Origin: Desulfobacula sp.
GTDB taxonomy: Bacteria > Desulfobacterota > Desulfobacteria > Desulfobacterales > Desulfobacteraceae
Direction: 5' to 3'
NCBI GenBank assembly: GCA_027858355.1
Contig: JAQICW010000025.1
Location: 1-21,245, forward strand
Length of the DNA stretch: 21,245 nt
Position numbers and translations under genes: made by a program
Shown here: piece after piece, positions 1-7,449 of the stretch
Layout of the letters: the number at the start of each line of letters is the position of its first letter
How positions within the stretch are numbered: the stretch's first letter is position 1
The notes under the pieces: generated by a model
Database searches by the model: none
Told to the model about the DNA's origin: nothing
What the model saw: the letters and a program-made list of their open reading frames with translations, nothing else

Positions 1-76
1 TGGAGCCGACGAGCGGAGTCGAACCGCTGGCTTGCTGATTACGAATCAGCTACTCTACCAACTGAGTTACATCGGC
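1..76 (-). tRNA. tRNA-Thr (anticodon CGU)
   Basis: The reverse complement folds as a full 76-nt cloverleaf. The acceptor stem GCCGATG pairs with CGTCGGC (one T-G pair). The D arm is ACTC/GAGT around AGTTGGTA. The anticodon stem GCTGA/TCAGC encloses the loop TTCGTAA, giving anticodon CGT, and the T arm AGCGG/CCGCT holds TTCGACT. A discriminator T and an encoded CCA end exactly at position 1, so the 3' end lies at the window edge. It reads ACG threonine codons. The sequence shows identity and completeness directly. A promoter lies just upstream at 93-121. Confidence 0.95.
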
Positions 77-92
77 CCTTACATGGAGACAC

Positions 93-121
93 TATATATC
101 AGGGAGTTTGGTCAATATCAA
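93..121 (-). promoter_or_regulatory. sigma-70-type promoter of the tRNA-Thr gene
   Basis: On the minus strand, TTGATA (116-121) and TATATA (93-98) are separated by exactly 17 bp, and the -10 box ends 16 bp before the tRNA 5' end at 76. Spacing and match to the housekeeping consensus (5/6 at both boxes) are good, and no other promoter candidate lies between the box and the tRNA. The call rests on sequence match only. Confidence 0.65.
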
Positions 122-307
122 GCTGTTTTCCACTTCTCGTCAAAACTGGACAAAAAGGCCCAAAATGTCTGCATTTTGCGTCCACTTTTCAGAGGCCCCA
201 ATAGCAATTTCATAATTAAAGTAGGTAATGAACCGCATCTTTTGAATAGAAAAAAATATTTTTTTCGGCAATCTGCGGAGAGAATATATTTTTTCTGTGA
301 CAAGTCT

Positions 308-342
308 AAACAAAGCACCTTACTCACGGTTTCCGGCGTGAG
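308..342 (-). terminator. possible terminator at the end of the minus-strand operon
   Basis: About 60 nt after the SDR stop, the minus strand can form a stem CTCACG (337-342) with CGTGAG (323-328) around an 8-nt loop. After a short spacer it is followed by a T-rich stretch (complement of 308-316). The stem is only 6 bp and the T run is interrupted, so this is a weak intrinsic terminator at best. Its position after the last gene of a long co-directional unit is what makes it worth listing. Confidence 0.35.
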
Positions 343-399
343 AGGACGGGCACACGTTCCAGCCATGCCTTAATTCCAGGGATTTTCAGCTGGACATTA

Positions 400-1173
400 T
401 TAGGACCAGGCATCAGCAGCGTTTTGAACGCAAAATTTTCCACCGGATATCTCCAGGCAGATACCCGTGATAAAGGAGGCTTTGTCCGATGCCAGGAACA
501 AAAGAGCATTGGCTATTTCTTCGGCGGTTCCAACGCGCTGCAGGGCTGCGTTGGCAACCAGGAGATGTCCTTTGTCTTCTATCCAACCGGCGGTCATGGG
601 CGTGGCAATGACCCCGGGGATATACCCCACCACCCGAATATTTAGGGGGGCCAGTTCTGCAGCAAGGGTTCGGGTCATGTTGGCAATGGCAGCTTTGGTG
701 GCAGCATAGGCGCCGCTGCCCACCGACGGCATGAGAGAGGCAAATGAGGCCGCATTGATCAGGACTCCACCGCCGCGTTTTTTAAATTTTTCAGCCGCAA
801 TGAGTCCGCCGTAATACACCGAGGACAAATTGATATCCAGAATTTGGTGCCACTCGTCTTCAGAGGTGTCCAGGAGTCTTTTCTCGGTAAGGATACCGGC
901 ATTGCTAACCCATACATCAATGCCCCCGAATTTTTTTTCGACCCTGTCGGCAAAATCGAAAAGGCTTTTGCGGTCGGAAACATCCACGGCCTCTCCATAT
1001 ACATCCAGTCCCTTGTCCCGGAAATCGGCCAGGGTTTTGTTCACGTTTGATTCGCTGCGGCTGCAGATGGCGACGGTTGAACCCTCTCGAGCAAAAAGTT
1101 CAGCCGTGGCCAGGCCGATTCCAGCCGTGCCACCGGTTATCACGGCAACCTTGTTGTTCAGATTGATATCCAT
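400..1173 (-). CDS. SDR-family NAD(P)-dependent oxidoreductase
   Basis: This 257-residue protein is a classical short-chain dehydrogenase/reductase. The Rossmann glycine motif TGGTAGIG is at residues 13-20, NAG at 91-93, the catalytic Ser near 143 and the Tyr-x3-Lys pair at Y156/K160 (YAATK). After beta-2 the sequence is CSRS with Arg39 and no acidic residue, which in this family often means NADP(H) preference. It would oxidise a secondary alcohol or reduce a ketone in the cytoplasm. The ATG start is preceded by GGGAGG at a normal distance. It is the last gene of the minus-strand unit, 68 nt after the IlvD-like dehydratase, so it probably acts on an intermediate of the same pathway. FabG-like activity is an alternative, but the catabolic neighbourhood argues against a fatty acid role. 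Family sure; substrate unknown. Confidence 0.9.
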   Translation of the reverse strand: MDINLNNKVAVITGGTAGIGLATAELFAREGSTVAICSRSESNVNKTLADFRDKGLDVYGEAVDVSDRKSLFDFADRVEKKFGGIDVWVSNAGILTEKRLLDTSEDEWHQILDINLSSVYYGGLIAAEKFKKRGGGVLINAASFASLMPSVGSGAYAATKAAIANMTRTLAAELAPLNIRVVGYIPGVIATPMTAGWIEDKGHLLVANAALQRVGTAEEIANALLFLASDKASFITGICLEISGGKFCVQNAADAWS

Positions 1174-1186
1174 TTGATTGTGCCTC

Positions 1187-1239
1187 CCATATTGATATGG
1201 CTCGCCATGGTTTCTTTTATAAGCTGGGACTGGGGCGAG
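1187..1239 (-). other. small dyads between the dehydratase and SDR genes
   Basis: Two inverted repeats lie in the 68-nt spacer: CCATAT-TG-ATATGG (1187-1200) and CTCGCC (1201-1206) with GGCGAG (1234-1239) around a 27-nt loop. There is no T run, so termination is unlikely. They may shape translation or stability of the SDR message, whose ribosome binding site lies just beyond them. Confidence 0.3.
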
Positions 1240-1241
1240 TC

Positions 1242-2942
1242 TTAGTATCGTATAACAGCCCCTTGGGCTGCAGAACCGGCCAGCCGGGCATACAATGCCA
1301 GGTAGCCCTTCTTGATTTTCGGTTTTGGGCAGAGCCAGGTGCCCAGGCGCTGTTTGATTTCCAGATCTGAAAGTTCCAGATGGATGCTTCTTTGTTTTAT
1401 ATCGATGCGGATGATGTCATTGTCCCGGACGGCGGCAATTGGTCCTCCGTCTGCCGCTTCCGGTGAAATATGTCCGACAAAACAGCCGTTGTTGGTCCCG
1501 GAGAACCGGCCATCTGTGATCAATGCGGTGTTCTGGGCCAGGCCCATGCCATAGAGGTATTTCATGGCTTTGTACATCTCGCGCATTCCTGGTCCGCCCT
1601 TGGGCCCTTCGTAGCGGATGACCACCACATCGCCAGGGTTGATCTGGCCATCCAGGATGGCAGATTCAGCCGCTTCTTCGCTATCAAAGACCCGGGCCGG
1701 CCCTGAAAATTGCCATAGACTGGGATCAATTGCCCCGGGTTTGCTAATGCCGCTGTCGGGTGCCAGGTTTCCCCTGAGCACGGCAAGCCCATCTGCTGCC
1801 ATGAACGGGGTATCCATGGTTTTGATAATTTCTGTATTTTCAGGAAACTTTGACCGGAAACCGTCAAGATTCTCAGCCAGGGACAGCCCGGTACTGGTCC
1901 GTTCTTTGCAATTGAGGAGAGGGCGCAGTTTGTCCATGACCCGGGGGATACCGCCGGCTTTCCAGAATGCCTCCATGTCTGCCGGACCCGAAGGGTTAAC
2001 CCGGGCGACCTGGGGGGTATCCCGGCTGAATCGGTCAAAGAGGTCAATCACATCCAGGTCCAGGTCTGCTTCATACGCAATGGCGGTCAGGTGGAGCACC
2101 GCATTGGTCGATCCGCTGATGCCCAGACAGGTCCGCACCGCATTTTCCATGGAAAGGGGGGTTATGATCTGCCGGCTGGTAATGCCATGGTCAAAAAGAC
2201 GGCAGACGGCGACACCGGTTTCCTGGGCCAGCCGCAGGCGATCGGGATGGGTAGCCGGTATTAGCGCACCACCTGGCAGGGTCATCCCCAGGGCCTCTGA
2301 AAGACACCCCATGGTGTTGGCAGTGCCCAAAAAAGAGCAGGAACCGCAGGATGGGCAGCAGGTGTCTTCCAAATCTGCAAAACGATTCGAATCGATTTTT
2401 CCAGCCTTGAGCATCCCAAGGGCTTCGGAGTTGGTGGTCAGGTCGGATTTGCGGCCATCAAATTGTGCACCGCCGAGCATTGGGCCGCCTGGCACCAGCA
2501 GAGCAGGGATATCCAGTCGTGCCGCAGCCATGAGCATGCCCGGGATAATCTTGTCACAGGACCCCACAAGCACCATGGCATCTAACTGATGGGCCTGGAT
2601 CATTAGCTCGATTTCATTGCAGATAATTTCCCTGGAGGGCAATATATAATGCATGCCCTCGTGGCCCTGGGCCAGGCCGTCGCAGGCTGCGATTACGCCG
2701 AACTCCACCGCTGTCGCCCCTCCCCGGTAGATACCCTGTTTGACGTGGTCGCTGACGATTCGGAGGTTGGCATGGCCGGGAACCAGGGTGTTCCAGGAGT
2801 TTGCAATGCCGATGATTGGTCGTTTAAGGTCGTCGTCTGAATACCCCAGGGCCTTGTAGATCGACCGATTCATGGAATATTCCGGGCGTTTCAATATCCG
2901 GGCGCTGCGCCTTGAACCAGCTGGAATTTTAGGGTTGGTCAT
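1242..2942 (-). CDS. IlvD/Edd-family dehydratase (dihydroxy-acid or sugar-acid dehydratase)
   Basis: This 566-residue protein is a full-length member of the IlvD/Edd family, iron-sulfur enzymes that dehydrate 2,3-dihydroxy acids to 2-oxo-3-deoxy acids. Visible motifs are SCDKIIPGM (C129, with K130 the likely carbamylated Mg-binding lysine), CCPSCGSC (C195-C202, with C202 the expected cluster ligand) and GRFSGTNNG with the probable catalytic base S481. At the site where [2Fe-2S] members carry a third cysteine (TPC-N type) this protein reads VPGH with G56, as in the oxygen-labile E. coli IlvD type. Its ATG overlaps the stop of the IclR gene by 4 nt. The setting (transporter, regulator, oxidases, no other ilv genes) suggests catabolism rather than valine/isoleucine synthesis. 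Substrate not determinable. Confidence 0.88.
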   Translation of the reverse strand: MTNPKIPAGSRRSARILKRPEYSMNRSIYKALGYSDDDLKRPIIGIANSWNTLVPGHANLRIVSDHVKQGIYRGGATAVEFGVIAACDGLAQGHEGMHYILPSREIICNEIELMIQAHQLDAMVLVGSCDKIIPGMLMAAARLDIPALLVPGGPMLGGAQFDGRKSDLTTNSEALGMLKAGKIDSNRFADLEDTCCPSCGSCSFLGTANTMGCLSEALGMTLPGGALIPATHPDRLRLAQETGVAVCRLFDHGITSRQIITPLSMENAVRTCLGISGSTNAVLHLTAIAYEADLDLDVIDLFDRFSRDTPQVARVNPSGPADMEAFWKAGGIPRVMDKLRPLLNCKERTSTGLSLAENLDGFRSKFPENTEIIKTMDTPFMAADGLAVLRGNLAPDSGISKPGAIDPSLWQFSGPARVFDSEEAAESAILDGQINPGDVVVIRYEGPKGGPGMREMYKAMKYLYGMGLAQNTALITDGRFSGTNNGCFVGHISPEAADGGPIAAVRDNDIIRIDIKQRSIHLELSDLEIKQRLGTWLCPKPKIKKGYLALYARLAGSAAQGAVIRY

Positions 2943-3724
2943 ATCATGTTTCCCTCTTCGTGCCTTGTGAGCCGATCTGAGATTTCCTGGGCGGTTTTCT
3001 TTACAATAAATCTGAAGTTGGGCTCGTCATGATCGAATCTTTCCTTGGGGGCTGATATGCTAATAGCGGCGATCACGCGTTGTCTTGAATCCCGGATGGG
3101 GGCGGCAATACATTTTAAACTGTTTTCAATTTCCTCGTTATCAATTGCATAGCCCTGTTTTCGGATCTGGATGAGCTCTTTTTTCAGGCTGGCCATATCG
3201 GTAATGGTGTTGCAGGTATATTCAGGCAGGCCCCACTCCCGGATAATTTCAGCCAGCTCAGCCTCTGGCAGGTCGGAAAGCAGTATCTTCCCCACACCGG
3301 AACAATGGCAGGGCAGTTTGGTACCAGTTTTGGAAATCACAGTAAGAACCCGTTTGCCTTCAATTTTTTCCAGATATAACGCCTGTCCCCGGCACATCAC
3401 GGCCAGGTGAATTGTTTCTACACATTCTTCATTTAATTTTTGCAAATAAGGTTTGGCAATTTTATGGACGACTGTGTGGGACTCAGCAAAATTTCCCATG
3501 TAATAGATACCATACCCCAGTTTATATTTGAGGGTAATCGGATCTTTGGTCAGATAGGCCACCTCTTCCAGATTTTTGATAATCCGGAAAGTAGAACTTT
3601 TGTTGAAATCCAGAAGGTCATTGATTTCCTTGATGGACAAGGCAGGTCTTTCTTCTGAAAAAAGCCCCAGGAGTTTGAATGTTTTCTCCAGAACTTTTAT
3701 TCGATAGTTAGAATTTTGTTCCAT
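2939..3724 (-). CDS. IclR-family transcriptional regulator
   Basis: This 261-residue protein has the two-part IclR layout. An N-terminal winged helix-turn-helix spans about residues 10-70 (ALSIKEINDLLDFNKSSTF recognition region). A C-terminal effector-binding GAF-like domain spans about 75-255, with the family stretch LPCHCSGVGKILL and a late INISAP-like segment (AISISAP). The frame opens further upstream at 3751, but the ATG at 3724 has AGGAG 5 nt before it and gives a typical N-terminus, so I use it. It overlaps the glcF-like stop by 17 nt and the dehydratase start by 4 nt, so it is co-transcribed with the genes it probably controls. The palindrome at 13080-13102 is the best candidate site (inference). 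The ligand is probably the pathway substrate or an intermediate. Confidence 0.92.
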   Translation of the reverse strand: MEQNSNYRIKVLEKTFKLLGLFSEERPALSIKEINDLLDFNKSSTFRIIKNLEEVAYLTKDPITLKYKLGYGIYYMGNFAESHTVVHKIAKPYLQKLNEECVETIHLAVMCRGQALYLEKIEGKRVLTVISKTGTKLPCHCSGVGKILLSDLPEAELAEIIREWGLPEYTCNTITDMASLKKELIQIRKQGYAIDNEEIENSLKCIAAPIRDSRQRVIAAISISAPKERFDHDEPNFRFIVKKTAQEISDRLTRHEEGNMI

Positions 3725-5027
3725 TACCGCTCCTATGGGGGGACGTTTCAAGTTGACCTTGTTTTTTAGTTCTTTGTCCAGAATGCTCTTTTTTCAGGGC
3801 AGACGCAGCCAGCTGAACCGGATGGTGCAGGGTCATCCGGTCATCCGATGCCAGATTTCCAGATAGCTGGACATTGCATCCAGGACACCCCGTGGCCCAT
3901 ATCCGGGCCCCGGTGGCTCTGGCATTGCTGATTTTGACATCCACTATTTTTTTTGAAATATCGGGATAATCATAAAAAAAGGTACCGCCCCCTCCGCAGC
4001 AGGTGTCAAAATCAATTGATCGGATAAACCTTACATTGGGTAGACTTTCAAGCAGCAATTCCACCTGGGATTCCACCCCTTGTGAATTCCTCAGATGACA
4101 GGGGGAATGGTAAGTAGTGCTCAGCGGTGTTGATTCCGGGTCAAGGAGAGGTGCCAGCAGTTCAAAATTTTCTGTTAAAAATTCGGAGATATCCCTGACT
4201 TTGCCAGCCAATTCCTTGGCTTGGCCTGAATCAATACCGAGGTTTTCCAAGATGGTCGGATAAGACTTTCGCAGGGCAGATCCACAGGTGGCGCAATCTG
4301 TAACCACTGCCACAATATCCGGGCGATTTAGCATGGCAATGTTTTTCAGTATATTGGCCTTTGCTGCGGTCAGTACTCCTTTGGAAAATATGGGCAGACC
4401 ACAGCAGACCTGTCTATTGGGAATTACAATGCGGAAACCCATGCACTGCAACACCTGGACAACGGCATGCCCCACTTTTTCGAATAGGTACTGGGTGCCA
4501 CACCCGGTAAAATATAAAATAGTACCCCGGATGGGGCCAACCGGTTCAATGACCTCGGGGATCTGGTCCCGGAACGGGGCCTGGTTAAACTTTGGCAGTT
4601 GCTTCAAGCGGAGGTTGCCGAGTTTGATATCCCGATCTATCGATTCAAGTACGGTGTTGCGCCCTATACGTGCGAATCTAGCGGCCAGGTGCAGTTGGTC
4701 TTCATGGACGAGCAGGTGGAAAAGCACTCTTTTCTTCCAGTCCTGACCATAGTCGCTGGCCATCCGGGCGCGGATACTCATGAATAGAGGGTCGTGATCA
4801 ATTCCGCTGGGGCAGTTGGCCGTACAACTGCCGCACATCAGGCAGCAAGAGACAATATCGTTCAGATGGGTGGAAGACAGAAGGTCTTTTTCAGCATAAT
4901 GCTTGATCAGCTGCATTTTTGCACGAGGACCTGAGGATTCATCCAGAACTTGTTGATAGACCGGACAAGTCAATAGACAGATTCCGCATTTGCCGCAGCG
5001 ATAGGCTTCTTCCACATCCATTGCCAT
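3708..5027 (-). CDS. glcF: GlcF-like (Fe-S) subunit of a 2-hydroxyacid dehydrogenase
   Basis: This 439-residue protein carries two [4Fe-4S] motifs at the N-terminus: C11-x2-C14-x2-C17-x3-C21-P and C62-x2-C65-x2-C68-x3-C72-P. Two CCG domains follow, seen as FTGCGTQYLF with VCCGLP, and SPCHLRN with TCCGGGG. This is the layout of the glycolate/lactate oxidase iron-sulfur subunit, which takes electrons from the FAD subunit and passes them to a quinone or another acceptor. A TTG at 5048 could extend it by seven residues, but the ATG at 5027 has AAGGA 7 nt upstream, next to the glcD-like stop codon, so I chose it. It lies 10 nt after the glcD-like gene, and the pair certainly forms one enzyme. The acceptor and exact hydroxy acid are unknown; D-lactate dehydrogenase subunit is an equally good name. 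Confidence 0.88.
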   Translation of the reverse strand: MAMDVEEAYRCGKCGICLLTCPVYQQVLDESSGPRAKMQLIKHYAEKDLLSSTHLNDIVSCCLMCGSCTANCPSGIDHDPLFMSIRARMASDYGQDWKKRVLFHLLVHEDQLHLAARFARIGRNTVLESIDRDIKLGNLRLKQLPKFNQAPFRDQIPEVIEPVGPIRGTILYFTGCGTQYLFEKVGHAVVQVLQCMGFRIVIPNRQVCCGLPIFSKGVLTAAKANILKNIAMLNRPDIVAVVTDCATCGSALRKSYPTILENLGIDSGQAKELAGKVRDISEFLTENFELLAPLLDPESTPLSTTYHSPCHLRNSQGVESQVELLLESLPNVRFIRSIDFDTCCGGGGTFFYDYPDISKKIVDVKISNARATGARIWATGCPGCNVQLSGNLASDDRMTLHHPVQLAASALKKEHSGQRTKKQGQLETSPHRSGNGTKF

Positions 5028-5037
5028 TTCTATATCC

Positions 5038-6414
5038 TTATGAAACAAATTTGCCGGGATTCAATATTCCCAGAGGATCGACGGCTTTTTTGATCGTCGC
5101 CATGAATTCCCGGGTATCATGGTCCATGAATAGCGGAAGGAATCGGGTTTTGGCCAGTCCCACCCCATGTTCGCCGGAAAGGGTGCCGTTAAGGCTGGCC
5201 GCCAGGTTGAAAATTTCCTCGGTGGCAGCTTCCACGCGAGCCCATTCCTCTTTGTTACGTATGTCAGTGGAAATTACCGGATGCATGTTACCGTCACCAG
5301 CATGGGCCAGGATACCTACCTTGATATTGTGCCGTTGTGTGATTTCCTTTACCCCCCGGATCATTTTAGGGACGTTGCTGACCGGCACAGTGGCATCTTC
5401 GGTTATGCAATTGGGTGCCAGGCGGGCAATTACCCCGTGGGCAGACCTTCGAGCCTTCCATAAATTTTCACGTTCAGTCTCGGTGTCGGCGGTTTTGACA
5501 TCAATGGCACCGTTTGCCCGGACTTTTTCTATAATACGGTTCATTTGTTTTTCCACCGCTTCTTCAATACCGTCCGCTTCTATGAGCAAAATTCCTTCGG
5601 CTGATCGGGGCAAACCAAGCCCGTAGACATCCTCGACCAGATTGATAACCACCTTGTCCATGAGTTCCATGGCAGCCGGGATGATTCCCGATCCGATGAT
5701 ATCAGCCACAGTATTGGCAGTGGCTTCCAGGTTATCATAAATGGCCAGCACCGTGCGAAATGATTCCGGCAGAGCTCTTACCCGAACTGTAATTTCAGTC
5801 ACTATGCCCAGGGTACCCTCAGACCCGCAAAAAAGGCTGGCCAGCCGATAGCCGGTGACGTCCTTGACATTGCAGCTGCCCACTTGGATAACCTTGCCCG
5901 AGGCCAGGACGACTTCCATGCCAAGGATATAATCAGCGGTCACCCCGTATTTCAGACACCTAGGACCACCGGCATTTTCAGCAACGTTCCCGCCAATAGT
6001 CGAGATGGCAAAACTGGAAGGATCTGGCGGGTAAAAAAAGTTTTTCAGGGCCAGAACTTTCTGAAGATCACCATTGATCACCCCTGGCTGGACAATGGCA
6101 TACCGGTCCCGGGTGTTGACCTCCACAATCTGGTTCATTTTTATAAAACAAAGGACAATTCCGCCCTTGGCGGGAATGGAGCCGCCGCTTAGATTGGTCC
6201 CTGCCCCCCTGGCGGTGACCGGGATGCGGTGGGCGGCTGCAATTTTCATGATGCGGGAAACTTCAAGGGTGGTAAGGGGAAATAAAACAACATCGGCATC
6301 GGCTTCTGCCACAAATCCGTCGTAGGAATAGCTAACAATGGTTTCCGGATCATCCTGAAACCGTTCCGACCCGACTATTTTCTTTAACCTGTCTTTGATG
6401 TCCTGATTCAGCAA
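5038..6414 (-). CDS. glcD: GlcD-like FAD-binding subunit of a 2-hydroxyacid dehydrogenase
   Basis: This 458-residue flavoprotein is of the vanillyl-alcohol-oxidase fold. The FAD-binding segment RGAGTNLSGGS is at 69-79, with STIGGNVAENAGG near 138-150. The C-terminal oxidase domain has HAGDGNMH at 371-378 and GEHGVG at 414-419. It oxidises a 2-hydroxy acid (glycolate, D-lactate or a larger one) to the 2-oxo acid. The start is TTG at 6414: AAAGGAG sits 6 nt upstream, inside the last codons of the asparaginase-like gene, which overlaps by 7 nt, so the two are probably translationally coupled. The MLNQDIKDRLKKIVG N-terminus is normal for GlcD proteins. The partner is the adjacent GlcF-like protein. 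In this operon it may supply 2-oxo acid to IorAB or handle a C2/C3 product of the lyase (inference). Confidence 0.9.
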   Translation of the reverse strand: MLNQDIKDRLKKIVGSERFQDDPETIVSYSYDGFVAEADADVVLFPLTTLEVSRIMKIAAAHRIPVTARGAGTNLSGGSIPAKGGIVLCFIKMNQIVEVNTRDRYAIVQPGVINGDLQKVLALKNFFYPPDPSSFAISTIGGNVAENAGGPRCLKYGVTADYILGMEVVLASGKVIQVGSCNVKDVTGYRLASLFCGSEGTLGIVTEITVRVRALPESFRTVLAIYDNLEATANTVADIIGSGIIPAAMELMDKVVINLVEDVYGLGLPRSAEGILLIEADGIEEAVEKQMNRIIEKVRANGAIDVKTADTETERENLWKARRSAHGVIARLAPNCITEDATVPVSNVPKMIRGVKEITQRHNIKVGILAHAGDGNMHPVISTDIRNKEEWARVEAATEEIFNLAASLNGTLSGEHGVGLAKTRFLPLFMDHDTREFMATIKKAVDPLGILNPGKFVS

Positions 6415-7424
6415 GGGGTTCTCCTTTGACCCATGGAGGGGTCCGCTCCAAAGCAGGATTGGATCTGGATCATATCCCGTGTATGACTTAGAATCACCAG
6501 AAGCTTTATCCTGGCTTTGGTACCGGCAAGTCCGATACCAGCAATGGCTCCTTTGTTTAAAAGATCCCGGGTGCCACCATCAAAATCATAGACTTCCTTG
6601 ACAAACCCCTTAAAACAGCGGGAGACAATTAATACGATAATCCCAGCTTCAATGGCCTCCTGGATGGCGGGCAAGGCCCCTGGCGGAACATGGCCACGGC
6701 CGAAGCCTTCGATGACGATGCCGCTAGCGCCATCCTTGACAGCAGCTGCCACCAGGTGACCGTCCATGCCGGCAACCGCCTTGATTAAATCCACCCGGGC
6801 ATTGATCTTTCGAATGGGAAAATGATCGGAAAGAATTGGTATGGAATGGTACTGGACCGTGTTTTCATCAATAAACCCGATGGGGCCTTTTCCTTCGGAG
6901 CGGAAGGTTTCCAGCTTGTAGGCATCGGTCTTGGTGACCTGTGCGGCGCAGTGAATCTCTTCATTGAATACCAGAAGAACCCCCTTGTCTCGACTGCTGT
7001 CACAGGAAACCACACAAATGGCATCCCTCAGATTATGGATGCCGTCGGAACCCAGTTCCAGCGGCCCCCGCTGGGAACCGGTAAAAACAACCGGCTTGGG
7101 GTTTTTAGTAACCAGGTCTGCAAGATAAACCGATTCTTCCAGGGTGTCTGTCCCATGGGTCACCACCACCCCTTTGACATCTGGTTGGTTCAGGTTTTTC
7201 TCAATGGCCAGAGCCAGTTCGAGCATCTTGTCAGGCCCCAGAAAGGAGCTTGGCACACCAAAAAGGTTTTGAATTTCAATGGGTAGTGCCGGGTCCAGAT
7301 TTGGGATTAACCCCAGCAATTTATCACCGGAAATGACCCCGGATGACATCTTCTGGGTTTTGAGGTTTCTTTTGCTGGCGATGGTCCCCCCGGTGGCGAT
7401 CACCACAATCTTGTTCATGTCCAT
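6408..7424 (-). CDS. cytoplasmic asparaginase/glutaminase-family amidohydrolase
   Basis: This 338-residue protein shows the core of the L-asparaginase/GatD superfamily. ATGGTIAS gives the nucleophile T14, THGTDTLEES (89-98) gives the T92-D93 pair, and VTKTD gives K165, matching T12, T89-D90 and K162 of E. coli AnsB. There is no signal peptide, so it acts in the cytoplasm. The flexible lid after the first motif (residues 17-30, SKRNLKTQKMSSGV) contains no tyrosine, whereas classic asparaginases place a catalytic Tyr there. The true substrate may therefore be another amide. It lies 25 nt after the TRAP dctM gene and overlaps glcD by 7 nt, so it belongs to the catabolic unit. Asparaginase is a fold-level name here, not a proven activity. 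Confidence 0.82.
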   Translation of the reverse strand: MDMNKIVVIATGGTIASKRNLKTQKMSSGVISGDKLLGLIPNLDPALPIEIQNLFGVPSSFLGPDKMLELALAIEKNLNQPDVKGVVVTHGTDTLEESVYLADLVTKNPKPVVFTGSQRGPLELGSDGIHNLRDAICVVSCDSSRDKGVLLVFNEEIHCAAQVTKTDAYKLETFRSEGKGPIGFIDENTVQYHSIPILSDHFPIRKINARVDLIKAVAGMDGHLVAAAVKDGASGIVIEGFGRGHVPPGALPAIQEAIEAGIIVLIVSRCFKGFVKEVYDFDGGTRDLLNKGAIAGIGLAGTKARIKLLVILSHTRDMIQIQSCFGADPSMGQRRTPC

Positions 7425-7449
7425 ATGTCTGTTAGCCTTTATGCAGTGG

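Larger units (their letters stand above)
77..399. other. gene-free gap between tRNA-Thr and the SDR gene
   Basis: No credible coding region is seen in these 323 bases; small open frames here overlap the tRNA or lack a ribosome binding site. The stretch holds the tRNA promoter, a nested dyad (GGAC 148-151 with GTCC 180-183, enclosing CAAAATG 161-167 and CATTTTG 172-178), a perfect AT palindrome of seven A, TA and seven T flanked by G and C (249-266), and a candidate terminator for the SDR gene near 323-342. Confidence 0.6.

Noticed and set aside
1..76. tRNA-Thr as an integration site of a genomic island
   Set aside because: The tRNA 3' end points out of the window, no integrase gene or repeated tRNA 3' fragment is present, and no mobile gene is seen.
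32..373. Plus-strand open frame of 113 codons beginning inside the tRNA gene
   Set aside because: It overlaps the tRNA and its promoter, has no ribosome binding site and no recognisable protein sequence.
1618..2589. A 323-codon open frame on the plus strand opposite the dehydratase gene
   Set aside because: It is low in complexity, rich in Ser/Arg/Pro, has no recognisable motif and lies fully antisense to a well-supported IlvD-family gene; it is a codon-bias shadow.
1242..2942. Calling the dehydratase biosynthetic ilvD
   Set aside because: No ilvBN, ilvC or ilvE-like gene is adjacent and the gene is embedded in a regulated catabolic operon; a family-level name is safer.
4919..5626. A 235-codon plus-strand open frame opposite the glcD/glcF-like genes
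   Set aside because: It spans the junction of two clear minus-strand genes, has no family features and no reason to be translated.
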